From Trichoplax sp. H2 (Eukaryota > Placozoa > Uniplacotomia > Trichoplacea): a stretch of DNA of 64,000 bases. The translations under genes were made by a program, and so were the position numbers. A model generated the notes under the pieces. The model saw nothing but the letters and a program-made list of their open reading frames with translations, ran no database searches and was not told where the DNA came from. Shown one piece after another: positions 50,171-62,779 of this stretch. Location of the stretch: contig NOWV01000019.1 in NCBI GenBank assembly GCA_003344405.1, positions 620,001-684,000 on the forward strand. The letters are read 5' to 3'. Every line of letters begins with the position of its first letter. The first letter of the stretch is position 1.

Positions 50171-50550
50171 GGTACTGTTCCATACATGAAGACAATTTGC
50201 GTTCACGGATAGCGATTAGTAATTATAATTAATTATTATTAAGGAATCAAAAATAGAAGAAATGATCTGGCGTATATTCTTGTATCCATTTCAATTTATC
50301 AATAGGATAAGGATTAAGGATTATACTGTAGAAACGCAATTCGATGACGACTTCTAAATTGCAGTACTGTTCTATACATGAAGACAATTTACGTTCACGG
50401 ATAGTGATTAATAAATTTAATGAATCCTTATTAATGAATTGAAAAATAGAGGAAACGATCTGGCGTATATACTTGTATCCATTTCAATTTATCAATCGGA
50501 TAAGGATTAAGGATTATACCGTAGAAACGCAATTCGATGATGACTTATAG
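50171..50550. repeat. Tandem duplication, 192-bp unit, 2 copies
   Basis: GTACTGTTC(C/T)ATACATGAAG starts at 50,172 and 50,364. The copies share GCGTATAT, TTGTATCCATTTCAATTTAT and GGATAAGGATTAAGGATTAT with few differences, so this is younger than the neighbouring repeats. Confidence 0.85.
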
Positions 50551-50573
50551 GAAAGAAGAAGAAAGATGCAAAC

Positions 50574-50765
50574 CATCGGATTCTATCCTAAGTACGACCA
50601 TGACATGTTGGATCGGAGAAGCCATCGGATTGCATGGTAGTTCGACAACGACCTGTTGAAATGGAGAAGGCATCGGATCCTATCCCAAGTACGACGATCA
50701 TGTAGAAGAAAAGAAACCATTGGATTCCGCGGTAAGCAAGACGATGATGACAACAAGTTGGATTA
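50574..50765. repeat. Minisatellite, about 48-bp unit, 4 copies
   Basis: CAT(C/T)GGATTC-like phrases start at 50,574, 50,623, 50,671 and 50,718 (spacings 49, 48, 47). Each is followed by CCTAAGTACGAC-like and TGTTGGA-GGAGAAG-like segments. The unit is close to 16 codons. An open frame of 85 codons exists on the minus strand here, but it is probably produced by the repeat. Confidence 0.75.
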
Positions 50766-51059
50766 TCCCCAACACAATGATCAAGATACTGTAGTAGTCC
50801 ATGTCGCAAGTGGCCGAAGAGTGTGAGTAAAAGAGTGGATGGCAAGCGTAAATAGCTGCAAATTGTCTTCCACTGCTATTGCGAGTCTGCGTCGAATGCA
50901 GTAGGAAAAAAATAATTATAATCTTTATTATAGATAATATTATAAATTATAATCATAATGTAAATAAACATTTCACCAATAATCCGTATTCCTAAGATAG
51001 ATTAAATTCTATTATATCTTCGCTAGAAGATGCTACATTAAAATTAAAGTAAAGTTCTA

Positions 51060-51245
51060 CTATATAGTATTATCGATGGTCATTGCATAATGGAGAACCT
51101 CAATTAAATTATTGCTAAATTGTCCAGCCTATATGCTGCATCGATCAGGAAACATAATCGAACATCATATCACCTTTCTGAGATATACCACTAGGGTGCT
51201 ACATTGCAATTGTGCACGAAAGTAGTATAACTTATATATATACAT
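51060..51245. repeat. Third copy of the 49.5-50.1 kb repeat family
   Basis: Contains CGATCAGGAAAC at 51,142, followed by TTTCTGAGATATACCACTAG and TGCTACATTGCAATTGTG, closely matching the copy at 49,908. It ends shortly before the Reeler-like remnant. Confidence 0.65.
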
Positions 51246-51301
51246 TATTATAATATTTCCTATACCGTAAACTATGGAAGCGACAGTGTACTAGATATAA
51301 T

Positions 51302-51753
51302 ATGAAGATTGACGTGGTGTTGGATACGCGCATGCCCATATTCAATGTCCATTGTTGCTATGATACCATCAATCCAGGCATTTTTTAGGCTATAATTTAA
51401 ACAAAGTCCAACTATATTACCCAATTCTAGAAGCCAAATCAGCTGTTAGAAGGAATTGATTACACCTTAGAGATAGAATTTCATACTGGCACATACTATG
51501 TCAAGATTAAAAGCGTTAAGTGGGATCGAATTGTATTTCATTTCACGATAGTATCCTACAAGTAACATTTTGGGTTAGATCGAATTTTAGTTATAAGGGA
51601 TCACTGAAAATTTCATGGGTTTGTATATTCAAGCAGGAAATGATCCATAAGGCAACATTACTCTAGCTAATTTCACCTTAGACAGGGCTGATTCATCTAC
51701 TACAATCAGTTTGGCAATTAACATTGGGTGGCTAGTTCAAATCAAGCTTTAAT
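51302..51753 (+). pseudogene. Reeler-like domain remnant with in-frame stops
   Basis: Plus strand. A frame from ATG 51,302 reads MKIDVVLDTRMPIFNVHCCY, then DTINPGIF. It meets TAG at 51386-51388, TAA at 51398-51400 and TAG at 51428-51430, yet continues as TKSNYITQF and KPNQLLEGIDYTLEIEFHTG. In a second frame, ITENFMGLYIQAGNDP, TAA at 51648-51650 and GNITLANFTLDRADSS follow, ending at a TAA at 51,751. The order (Cys near an N-terminal I-x-PG, a Y-TLEIEF strand, then F-GLYIQA) resembles a Reeler domain (F-GFLLQAR). This is family inference from short motifs. Each stop could derive from a Gln codon by C-to-T. The locus appears decayed, with a frame change in the middle that may hide an intron. 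Confidence 0.4.
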
Positions 51754-51791
51754 AGTTCGTAGAAATTTATTGTATTACGTATTTATCACCA

Positions 51792-54700
51792 ATGGAGGGT
51801 CTAGACAAGCTATATCCCCTTGAAAATTTCGATATTTCCGAAGTAAGTACATTCTCAACCTGGCACTTTCTAATTCAATCACAAGATAGATAATGCAAAT
51901 AAGATAATTCTTTTTTAGTCGGCTGCTTTCAACGCTTCTCTTAAATTTCTTACTTTAATAATAGCAAAATTTCAACTTGCTTAACTTGTAAATTAATGAC
52001 AGATTGGTTAGATATCACGGCTACATTATTACTTGACACGCATTTTTAATTTCCACCGTGTTATTGATCAATTTAGAAAGATTTTCAGGACAAATTTATT
52101 ACCGCTGCTGGACCGATTAGTTTATTTGCAACTGGGAACGACTCAGGTTCGTGGTAGAATACCAATTCTTATAATCAGTTGAAGCAATTACCAATTACTA
52201 ATTTCTTAGACTATGCTGATTGTTTACGATAAAACTAATTCTGTAGTCATCACTTAGTCATGAGATAATTTTTAAGTGATATCATGTGGAATGAGCAATA
52301 TTTTGCAATTATCGTATCATAACTAGATGATATTGCAGCCGAATTACAACATGAAAGAACGCTGACCCCAATCCAGGTTAGAATTCCAGTGAAATGTTTA
52401 TTGCATAAAGACAATAATATGGATAAAACTTTTAACTTCATTTCACTTCATATCCAGGATGCCTTGGTATCCCTGCCGGCAAGTTTGAATAATTTTCTTC
52501 AAATTCTTCGCCCTCGAATTCGACCGAAAGGAGTTCTTGAATATTTAACTGTCAATAACCAGCAAGAATTCGTAAGATACAATTGATTACATAAACTAAA
52601 ATGATTTTATGAAAATTGTACTCTTGTGATTATTTTATATTTTTGATCTCGAATCAGCATTATTTTAAAGAATTTTGCTTATTTGACAATTGCAGGTTAC
52701 CGTTATTACAGGAGAAATTAGTAATATATGGCCGGATTTACAAGATGTCGCACATGACCCTTATTTAGTATGTAGCTTCTTTATAAATTTCTCCATAAAT
52801 TCATCAAAAGCGAATTATGTTAGAGAGTTTTAAGTAGTACAAAATATAATTAATAGCTAATTTATCTCTACTTAATGTTAGGATGAAGAAAGCAATTTCC
52901 AGTTAAAAAGGTGAACTCTGGATAAATTTAAAACTCATTCCGTTGGCTCCTACCTTAATGATTTTATATTTTAATAAATAGGCGAATTATGATGAATATT
53001 ATTATTACAGCAGAGGAATTATTCCATAAGTACTTGGACAGCGCAGAGACTTTAAACAAACGTGGCGTTTTCAGTGCAGCTGCTAATTCAAGCCGTTTAC
53101 AGGCCCAATTAGCAATTGAGGCACATAAGAGGTTGATCTAAATTTAATGATATATGCAAACTACACTATAGCAGTCGCTAAAGCAGATTTGAAGTTTATT
53201 AAATCCTCATAATGTCTGTGAAGAAAAAATTAAATTTCTTGCAATTTATTCTCAGATTTAACGTCTTAGCTCTTCGTCGTGTTATTCTGGCTGAAATGAA
53301 AGCAGAGCAAAGTCTGTTTAGCGCCAACATCAACAATGAGAAAGTGAAGAGAGAGCGAGGATTTACGAAAGTATTGCATAATTTATTCCGTAGAATTTTG
53401 ATTGCCGGAGATAACATGCTGTTCGTGAGATATTACTATTAGCTCTTAGCTTACAATGTCCATCTAATACTTTCCATATAAACTATAGCTAGAACGAAGA
53501 GATTTTCACTTGGAAAAGTCGATAGAAGCAGAAGTAAATGAGGTACGGAAGCTGTAAAATGAAATTACTTCTAATTTTACTGTATTAGCCTATACAGTTT
53601 ATATGAATGTGCACCAGGATTAAAAATATAATATTAACACAAACCGCATGATTTATTGTAGCTTAAATCAAAGATGCCTTCAATTCCCAAGCATTATCAA
53701 CATTATGATGAATTATCGGCACTCTATGGAATTGTTGAGTGTAAGTTATAGTTTCTAGGCGCAATTCTACCATCACCATTCTAAAAGTATTTTCAATCAC
53801 AGCCGAGCAAAGCAATACAGGAATAGATGTTTACAATGAAAGTGAAATGAATGAGGCGGGGCAAGAGAGGTAACTTTACTTGATGCTCTAAATTTAATTC
53901 ATGTAGTAATCGATTGTACTGGAAGGCCTTGCCTAAATGTTATCAATAACTTTGTTACCTGAGTAATTCTAGAGTATCTCATAAAGACGAATCTATTTAA
54001 TCCTTTAATATCCAGGATTATATAGCAAAGATACATATAGTACTGGTAGATTTGATAACATCTAGAATTATTAACTAGACTATACATAAATCAATCCATT
54101 TCAGTTTAAGATTTGCATCCAATAACTGTGATACTTAAGATATTTAGAGGCAATAATATTCTCTTTTATTGTCAGGTATCAAAGATTAGAATATCTTCAG
54201 AGCGATTTGATTTTTCCATGATACCAATCAATATAAACTAAAAGATGTAGTCTTCGCTGATTATCCTTCTTCAAAGTAGTAGTACTAACTACGATATGCA
54301 CGAAAAGTCTTTATGTAAGAATTCTAAAATAAGATCAATGCACCTGCTGATGGTCCATTCAATTTTTACGATGTTGATTTATAGTACCTTCAGTGAGGAA
54401 ATCGAGCCATTCACCAATTTCGGTCTTCGGGTAAATAGAACTTTCTTGCTAATATTTGTTGAATATATTGTTGAGATAATGATTATCTTGCTGTTTATAT
54501 TTAACATCTAGAGTAAAATGATATGCTATATATATTTTTGTTGTATCATAATATTATTCTGCGGGAAATGTTACTTTTAATAGCGTTGCGAATCCATGCC
54601 AAAGCTAAATCGAGGGAATACTGAAGATTTTGCTACTGAATGTGGCTTAGATGGGGATGAAGTTCGGCGTCTTGGTAAAGTATAGTAACTATACTGGATT

Positions 54701-57700
54701 GCATTATTACAATAATCAAGAATAAATCAATTTTGCTTATTGGATATCCCAATAAATTTTAATCTAGGTCCAGAAATATATCCAGGCGGTACAATTACTA
54801 AAACTACTAGTGTTGATCAACTTGATGTAAGATAAGAATTGGGATCGATGCGGATAGCTACCATACTAGGATAGTTTTAATCAGTAGCCTAACAGGATTT
54901 TAATATTCTTCTATTTCAACAGCTGATCGGCATTTATGACAGTGAAAATAAAAATACTACTTCATCTGAAGAGGATTATCAGTCCAGGTTAATCTATACA
55001 TAACCTGCCATTTATTGCTAGATCATTCTAGAATGATTCAATTGTCATCTTACCTTTACAGATTTGGAACTCGCGAATATATTGCAGAAGATCTGAGGAG
55101 ATTAACTGCGACGCATAACGTTGAGGTATGTATATCATTTTATATAACTCTACTCTTGTCAGGAATGCGTCCTTAAGGCTTATAGATCAGAGAGTATTTA
55201 GACCTATATCGTCTCATTTACGTTATGATTTGGTCATGTTGATAATTTTTAGTCAGCTTTAGTTGATATTAAAGATGAAGATGCAGAACTACCTCCGCTT
55301 CTTCAGGTAGGTACCGTTAAATAAATAGACGTGATGAAAATAAATTGGAATTCACGAAAGAATTCATTCGTTTCTCGATTGTAGCGACATCTATTAACCC
55401 TACACTAATACTTTCTTCTAATTAAAATACCGAAGGCTTTAGTAAAAACTTATGTCCAAACTACGAAAAGAACTAAAACTGAGAAGGTTAAAGTTGAAAT
55501 TCCGGTTAAGAAAGTCAGTTCAGTTTTAGATACAAGAGAAATTAAATCCAAAACACCGATGGGAGCTCGCCGAAGTAGTGTTGCTGCTGCTTTGCTTGAT
55601 CTTAATTTAAAATCTCTGGATTCAAGACTGAAATCATCATCAAGTCGGCGTTCGAGCAGTATTCAAAGTCCAGTTTTGGAGAGTTTATTGCCGTCTCCAA
55701 AACGTCATTCATTAGCTGATGTCGATGAAAATTTACAAGAAGGTCTTATAGACGCAACTTATGCATTTAAGTAAGAGGAGTTGTTTGGTTTTCGTTTTAA
55801 TTTATCGAAATGGATCGATAAACTTAATTTGATAAATTTCGTTTCTGGCTTATCTTAATGGATTGATTTCGTGCTGGCTAGCATTAAGAGATGCAAAATT
55901 AAACTCCTTTTATCCTTCTATTTAAGACTTCAAGAAGTTATTGAAGAAGATGAAGCTGATGATAGTGAAACTCAAACTGAGACCGCTGTCGATAATTTCC
56001 AGGTTAATATCGCTAAATTTGCATTTGATCATTGATTGAAAGCCCGATTCCTTAAATACAATCTTTCATTCCGTGTAATGCTTAGGAAGTTCCTCAACCT
56101 GCAGTATTCCAAATGAAATTATTCGATAAAGTGAGAGCCGTATCTAAGAAACTGCCCATTAGAATAGAACACTGTTCGTTGGAATATTCGCCATTCTAGT
56201 CTACTAACTTATACATACTTTTAATTTCTTTGTAATTTAGTCTACAGTTCGATTAGCTGACGTACGAGTTTCAAATCGAGTTTCAAATACGTCTTTAACT
56301 CTGGAATGTGTACCAACGATTTATAACGATATGACAAGCGAGGTAGATGAGATAGATTGAAGATAAAATAAGTGTTAATAAGATCTAAAAATGAACATCA
56401 ATTAATTGCACGGTGTAGATCGATAATAAAACTGTCACATGGCTGGATCGTAATCTTTTTGTTGGAGAAGAAGTGAAGAGTGTTTATGAAGAAGTCATGA
56501 AATCTATTGATAGAGATCATTTAATTTTTGATCAGGTAATAAGTTTTCATGAATGAGATGGCTATTCGAACAGCTACTGGAAGATAAATTTATGTACTTA
56601 ATCGTATCCTATTTACATATTAGCGTCTGTGAAAGGTTTTACTAAGGGTTCGATTACATTTATCATTATCATTACTTCAGGGCGATAATCTTGAACCATG
56701 CCCGGAAAGTATCAATTTATCTGATTTCATGATATCAGCAACATTAAAGCAAAAACCTAGGCATAGAATCATTAACAGAGGTTTACAGTCGAATAAGAAA
56801 CATTTTGGGAGGCATACGGCAGAAATGTGGGCAAAACGGTTTGTTTAAAGTACTACCAACAACGATCAAGCTTTGAGACTTACAAAAATTAACCTATAAT
56901 AATATTATATTAGTTTTTTCTACTCTGTTTTCTATCATAATAAAATGCTCTGAATATATTTGCACTAGGGATCGCTTGCTGGAACAACGAATGAACATGA
57001 AAGATATTCTTAAAGCCGATCCAACTGTAATGATAACGATGTCTATCGATAGATATTTGTGAAATTTTTACCCCTTGGTCAATAGTGGATTACTTTATTA
57101 ATATTGATTTCCGCCTACTTTTAGAGATCGAATCAGAACAAGGAATTACGAGCTTATGCCTCATGGCTTGCAGCATGGAAATCTCACATCAGCTCTGGTG
57201 ATTACGTTAAATATTTATCTCAACAGGTACTTGAAATAACCTAATCTTAATAAATTTGTTTATTAACTTATAGCACGAGAATAAATCCATTGGTTTCTAT
57301 TTTTGATGATATAGGAATCGGATTTTCTATCAGTTTTATTTCATTTTTATAATTCGGATGATGAAGATAGCGATGAAGAGGATAAAAGATGTCAACCCGA
57401 TCCAGAAGAACTCGAAAGACAGAGGTAGGCCTAATCATTTTATTAAGGAATAGATTATTTAATTATAATTAACAGTAGCTAAGGCTACATTATCATTGTT
57501 ATAAGCTTGACAAAGGCGACAGCATAATTAGTAATCAAATTCTGTGATTTATTAATGACAGGTTTAAGAATAGATTAGTAGCAAGAGTTTAGGATGTGCC
57601 ATTAGCACGAGTAGCATTCATATTCGTATACTTACTTTCAGTTTGAATTAGCAAAGGTGCGTTTTTGAGTATTTAGTTTCTAATAGTGTTCGATATCCTA

Positions 57701-59671
57701 ACGTACATATTTAAAATTCGTTTAATGACTATGTAGATATATTTGACCAAAATTTCGAACATGACAGTAACTAGATTGTTTCCACCGAGTAGTCAATCTT
57801 ACTGCTAATAAAATTATCAATGTCACTATTGAGTTACTGTATGAAAATCCTGCATCAATTTTAATATTAATACTTTGGCAACCATAGAGTTTATAAAATT
57901 GCTAGCTTATATTTACACCTTAAAGTCTATTTACTAGAACGAGTAATACTTGCAGATACTTTAAGGAATCTCTTTTTATTACTAAATATTTTATTAGAAT
58001 TCATCAAGAGAAATTACAGAATGCACTCAATCTGAAATCAGTATACGAATCTGGATACTGGAATGTTAACACAGTTGCTTTAGGCGGTTTAGGACAGGAT
58101 CCTGACGTTGATGGTAAGAATCTAAGTCTGAATATTTTATAATGCATTTGTATCATTATTAAACCTTCCATCGATTACCATATGATAATATAGCAATGGA
58201 GAGCCAGGATTACAATACTTTAAAGAAACGTGAGTTTTATTTAGCTTCGTTTGTTACGTTTGTAAAAATATTCTACATTGAAGGATAAAACATGCCGATT
58301 ATAGATAGAGGGTTATATAATCAAGGTTAATGTTAATTTCAAGCTTTGCTTTCGCTATGCACAATGTGGAAAGAAAGGAATGCTGTTCTTGATTCACAAA
58401 GTCTGAAATCTAATACTATGATATTTTTTGAATTATTCTAGTTGAGCCAGTTCCTCAATCTGATAAAGACGGTAAACTTTCCGCTTATAGGGCGAGAAGA
58501 GATCCAGTAAGTTTCATATTGAGGTTTAAGTAATGCCATACTGTGAACTTATAAGGAATTTTTGAAAATTTGCAACTTTTACGGAATAGACGAGATTAAG
58601 CAAATCGTCTAAAACTTTAAGCCTACAAGACCGACTATCCAATGTTTGGACATCGCTGTGGTTACCGGAAGCACATAGAATTGATATGGCACTTAAATAT
58701 AGCTCAGATAAATTTAGAAAAGATCTTGAAAAGGTTACTTTGATTTTCTATTACACTAGATCAGTATTAATCGTTGCAAAGTAAGGAAAGGATGCTAATT
58801 GCTTCCCATTTCCAATCCATGTAGTTTAAATACCTTAGGATGCATGATTGCTTATCATATGGATGACTGTCTTTAATAGGTTGTCATTGATTGGGAAGAA
58901 GTTACCGATATCATATTGCGTCGTGAAAGTATTATTGCTCGATTGGAAGCTTTTGAAAGGACAGCATCCGATCCAAAACGTTTCTTCCTAAAAGGTAGTT
59001 TCAATTAGCTAAGGCTTTTGGTTTGTATCCTTGACATGAGTCAGTATATCGTTTTAGTTTCCTTACAATGAATTAACACTACCGTATCTTGTATAGGTTC
59101 TAAAGGATCCTCAGTACATCGATTGACTGAAGCAAAGGAAAGAAGCCAGTTGTATAATGTAAGTCTGGCACTGATCAGTCACGATTATTAACGATATAGC
59201 CATAGATCGCTGGATATACGAATTTATTTATCGGTCTATCTTGGCAAATTAAGCTAATGATAGACTTTAATACCTGATTTTATCTAGACATTACAAGAAA
59301 TTGAGCCGCAAATCACTGACACAGTACAAAAAATTGAAACGAAATATGGAGATGTTGTTGCTTATCAGGTATTTTTGACGTAATTGATGGTGAAATAGAT
59401 ACGATGGAATCAATTTCAATTTCCATCGACTGATTCCTATCCTAGTTTCAAGATCAATTTATAGAGCGTATTCAAGCAATTTTTCATTTATAATCAATAG
59501 GGACGACCATACTTGGATAAAATTAAGCGGGATAAAGTAGAAATGCTCTACTGGTTACATCAAGAACGAAGGCAGGCTGCCATTAAAAATGATATTAGTA
59601 ATCAATTCCATAGGGGATCACCTAATCGTCTACCTGAATTAATGGCCATCGATGCTAATGCTCTATTATAG
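51792..59671 (+). CDS. CCDC87-like protein
   Basis: About 35 exons, about 1,048 aa. Exons begin at 51792, 52089, 52327, 52458, 52696, 52882, 52982, 53256, 53493, 53674, 53803, 54176, 54394, 54584, 54768, 54923, 55062, 55253, 55436, 55927, 56086, 56241, 56419, 56681, 56969, 57125, 57315, 57998, 58194, 58442, 58590, 58880, 59097, 59288 and 59501. Phases agree across the joins. The N-terminal part (EELFHKYLDSAETLNKRGVF, then ...SRLQAQLAIEAHKR, RRVILAEMKAEQ) matches what I recall of coiled-coil domain protein 87 (human 849 aa), linked to sperm function in mammals. The middle is Ser/Lys-rich (RRSSVAAALLDLNLKSLDSR). Later parts are helical with acidic runs (DDEDSDEEDK) and ADPTRSNQNKELRAYASWL. The end is ELMAIDANALL. 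One join is odd: the exon after 54,176 has no GT donor before its frame ends at TGA 54219-54221. Assignment of the whole span to one gene is inference from continuous phase. Confidence 0.72.
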
Positions 59672-60542
59672 AGCGTAGGAAAATATTAATGGCAAAGATT
59701 ATAACAATTTTGTTAAACATGTTTGTAAATACCTTGGAGATTCGTGTACAGCAAGTTAAAATGAGGCCAGATAGAGTTTATGATGTAAATGGATTATTTC
59801 TATGATATAATAATTCTTATGCATGGATATTTAATGATCATAGCAATTTATATTCATTACCTTTTATAGTATATACCAAAATGTATTTTTATATCAAAGA
59901 AAAACCAGGTTTTGGAAGGATATCATTTTACATTGTAATTTATTATAATATAATAGCTTAACTTGCAGTTAATTGTATAAATAAAATATTTTCACTGCAA
60001 GTAATCACTTTAGTCTTTAATATCGCCTTGATATAGGAGGAGATGATTCTCCATGGGAGAATGTTATTATTGGCGAAATAACATGCAACTGTAGCAATAT
60101 ACAGTACATAATAATCGGATTTATAAAACAGTAATAGTCTTATCGCTTTAGTTTATGATGGATATTTCTTAATGGAGAAAATGCTATACGATTTACAACG
60201 CGGGTAAAATAATCGTTGGTACTATAGGTAGCAATCCAACATGGTACAGCTGTACCATGGCTACTTCATGTAGTCGAATTCAAGCAAAATTACCATCCTA
60301 TAGCAAATTATTCTATGTTGATAATTACTGCTAAAAATATATTTAGCGCAACTAAGTAATTATCGGAGCAATCTATCATGGAACAACAGTACTATGGTTA
60401 CTTCATGAGTCTAGTTCAAGCTAAATTGCAATCCTATGACAAATTATTTCATTTTTAAAAATCTCCCATAAAATACATTTAATGTAACAAAGTAGTTATC
60501 GAACCTATTCCAAGAATCTTTAAAAATGGAGCAAGATAGAAA
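59672..60542. other. Convergent spacer between the CCDC87-like gene and TRMO
   Basis: Contains 3' untranslated sequence of both genes. AATAAA occurs near 59,982 on the plus side. A weak duplicated phrase (CAACA(T)GGTAC...CATGGCTACTTCATG-AGTC, near 60,237 and 60,382) suggests a diverged repeat of about 145 bp. Confidence 0.5.
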
Positions 60543-61741
60543 TTATTGATGACTACCGGCATTCTTCATAAACTTATCTCGTAAATGTTGGATATCATCT
60601 ACTGGAACAATCTGTGTGATAATAGCAACTTCATTTTCAAATTTACAACTAATATTCAACTTATCAACAGTAAAATGATAAACTTCATCCGTGCATTTAT
60701 TTCTTCGATACGTCGATCTCGGATCAGATGCCACAACATCATGAATAACCGATCGTGCTTCATCGCTATCTTTTAATAATTGCAGCTGATATTTGGAATG
60801 GCTAGTGTTATTCTCGCTTGGGAAGAATTGTTGTAAATCATCCTCCGCTTGTGAAGTAAATTGTACAGTGAGCGGTTTTACTGGAGGTAAAGTAAGCCAA
60901 GATGCTAATTGAATATCTACAAAGCAAGACAGATTATTCCAAGTCAATTTTATCTGGCTTCCTTCCTTCATTCTGTACGAGGTTGATTTTAGTGAAGTTC
61001 GATTAACAAAGAATTTTAATACATGGTTATATTTCATGGTCTATCTAATGTAACCTATCTGTTAAGATTAGACATCAATATACCTTGATCGGCTGGTGGA
61101 TTATCATAATCTGGTATGTATGGTTTAATATCAAGGATTGGTGTGCCGTCAACAATATCAATGCCCGATAGATGGATGATGTTACCGTCGACTTTATCTA
61201 GTTTGGCTAGAGTTAAGCCAATAGGATTAGGACGATGAGGACTGCGCGATGCAAAAACACCAATTTTTTCCCCGTCTAACCGGGGAGGCTTAATTTTAGC
61301 TCGTACATGGGTATTTTCATTCATATGGAATAGGAAAATTAACCTGAAAAAGGGAGATAATCAATTTGTATGCTAAAATTGCTATGTGTAAAAGACATGC
61401 AACGGTGTTTAAATACGCGTATGACATGCCTACTTAATCCTATTCCTATTTACAGAACGGTCGATCAATACTATTGTTGCTGATCAAACGTTGATTTGTA
61501 ATAGCTCTATATCTATTTTAATCTATTACAATATGACAAAATATAGAATAACTTACCAGACATGAGAGAATTGTTGTAAACTCATCAGTGAATGATGAGG
61601 GTTGGTAAAATTGGATTCAATGGCAAGTTGAGCTCGGGATTGGCGACAGACTGATGGTTGGCGCGGTGAGCCATTTTTCTCGACAAAACAAGACTTTAAA
61701 TAGCCAATCGCATTAAATGTTATTGGAGGCATGGAAGACAT
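60543..61741 (-). CDS. TRMO: tRNA (adenine(37)-N6)-methyltransferase
   Basis: SAM-dependent enzyme that methylates N6-threonylcarbamoyl-A37 of tRNA-Thr (m6t6A), of the TsaA/VirR beta-barrel family. Exons: 61557-61741, 61084-61343, 60543-60916, in phase; 272 aa (human 441, which has a long variable middle part). The conserved N-terminal block is AIGYLKSCFVEKNGSPRQPS, then FSHVW|LIFLFH, KPPRLDGEKIGVFASRSPHR and PNPIGLTLAKLDKVDG, LSGIDIVDGTPILDIKPYIP. The C-terminal domain has LPPVKPLTVQF and DPRSTYRRN, matching the vertebrate DPRS-YRR motif. Exon 3 is taken to start after the TTGCTTTGTAG acceptor, which gives the correct phase; a longer in-frame ATG-initiated run upstream of it is intronic. The start MSSMPP at 61,741 suits the family, but an upstream exon (61,780-61,896) can also be joined. 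Confidence 0.93.
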
Positions 61742-61779
61742 GATTCTCTTACAATCAATGTTGTAATAAATAGCAACAC

Positions 61780-61896
61780 CTTTGATCGAGAATCGCATAG
61801 CAATGACAATGGTATAAATGAAAAGGAGCAAACGAGTCTACTCGATTAATTTCCGTGTCCTTCAGCTCAATGATTCGCTTATGACGTTGATTAATG
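61780..61896 (-). CDS. Possible upstream coding exon of TRMO
   Basis: Minus-strand open run INQRHKRIIELKDTEINRVD through SFAPFHLYHCHCYAILDQ, bounded by acceptor CCACCATCAG and a donor AG|GTGTTG. Joining it to TRMO at 61,745 is in phase but would need an intron of only 34 bp. The charged helical piece could be an N-terminal extension, or the end of a separate gene. Confidence 0.35.
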
Positions 61897-62087
61897 CTGA
61901 TGGTGGAATAGAAAACTCGTCTTTAATACACCAATTGATCTCGACACTATTTTAATTGGATTGAATAAAGTGTCTAATTCACTGTGCAATGATATCCTAC
62001 GTCATGTGCAAGTCAAAATAGCCAAATTGTCTTTCTGCAATTGGTGGTGATTGATGTCGACCGTAATTCATTTGCTACCGATGAAGA

Positions 62088-62460
62088 TTAAAGGTATGTC
62101 CGCTCTAACTGACACTGTCTAGCATTCATCAATATAATCTTAGGCAATTGAGTTCGACTTGTATCCAGTAGTCCAAGTTGATAATGATGTAGCGTAGCTT
62201 CAAGGTAGTCCAATATTGCTCGATCGAGTTGGAGAAGCTGAGATACCTAGAAGCAGCTCCAGCTCAGGAGGTGCAAGCAAGCAGAGCTTGACCTATAGCT
62301 GGACCTGCAGTGCAGTACGATTGTTGTTGAAATTATCAGTGGGTGCCAACTCGATTTCACTGCCTATTTCCATATGGATATCGTATGATCGATATCCTGT
62401 TTCCGACGCACTCTGTTCAGGTAGAGGTGGATGATGTTTGCATCGGATACCTGGAGGCAT
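62088..62460 (-). CDS. Small two-exon gene, 101 aa, function unknown
   Basis: Exon 1 is 62305-62460 (ATG at 62,460): MPPGIRCKHHPPLPEQ, then SETGYRSYDIHMEIGSEIEL and APTDNFNNNRTALQ. Donor CAG|GTCCAG, a 67-bp intron and acceptor GTATCTCAG lead to exon 2, 62088-62237: LLQLDRAILDYLEATLHHYQ, LGLLDTSRTQLPKIIL, MNARQCQLERTYL, TAA. Both exons are in phase 0 and the composition is protein-like throughout; exon 2 looks helical. No family recognised. A TAG lies two codons before the ATG, or the AG there could be an acceptor for further upstream exons. Plus-strand frames over the same bases look like shadows. Confidence 0.45.
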
Positions 62461-62643
62461 GGACTACTCGAATAAGACCTGGAAAGATCACCCTTGGACG
62501 GACAGACATTTTCAAAATATTGTGCCCAATTCTTGGTGATGACAGTGTTTTAGTATGCAGACGGTCGATTTTGAATTGACTAATTTTTTGTAAATTAAGT
62601 AATATTACGTTGAGTCTTATAATCTATTACTAAGTTTGGCTAG

Positions 62644-62728
62644 GAAACAGTTATATAAGATCGTCGATGGTATTGAAATTAGTACTAGTGATGTCGAAAA
62701 GAGGCAAGGAAGATCCATACAACGTCCT
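62644..62728 (+). CDS. Candidate exon, plus strand
   Basis: Acceptor TTTGGCTAG is followed by 28 codons (KQLYKIVDGIEISTSDVEKR, QGRSIQRP) and a strong donor CCT|GTAAGT. The charged sequence and clean borders suggest a real exon of an unidentified plus-strand gene. Its neighbours could not be connected with confidence. Confidence 0.35.
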
Positions 62729-62779
62729 GTAAGTTGTCATTTTTCGATACTGACCGCCTCATTTCATTTGCTAAGAATA

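Noticed and set aside
50588-50845. 85-codon minus-strand ORF as a gene
   Set aside because: Coincides with the 48-bp minisatellite; the open frame follows from the period being near a multiple of three.
56640-56665. T-loop-like GGGTTCGATTA as a tRNA gene
   Set aside because: No matching acceptor, D or anticodon stems around it; it lies in an intron of the CCDC87-like gene.
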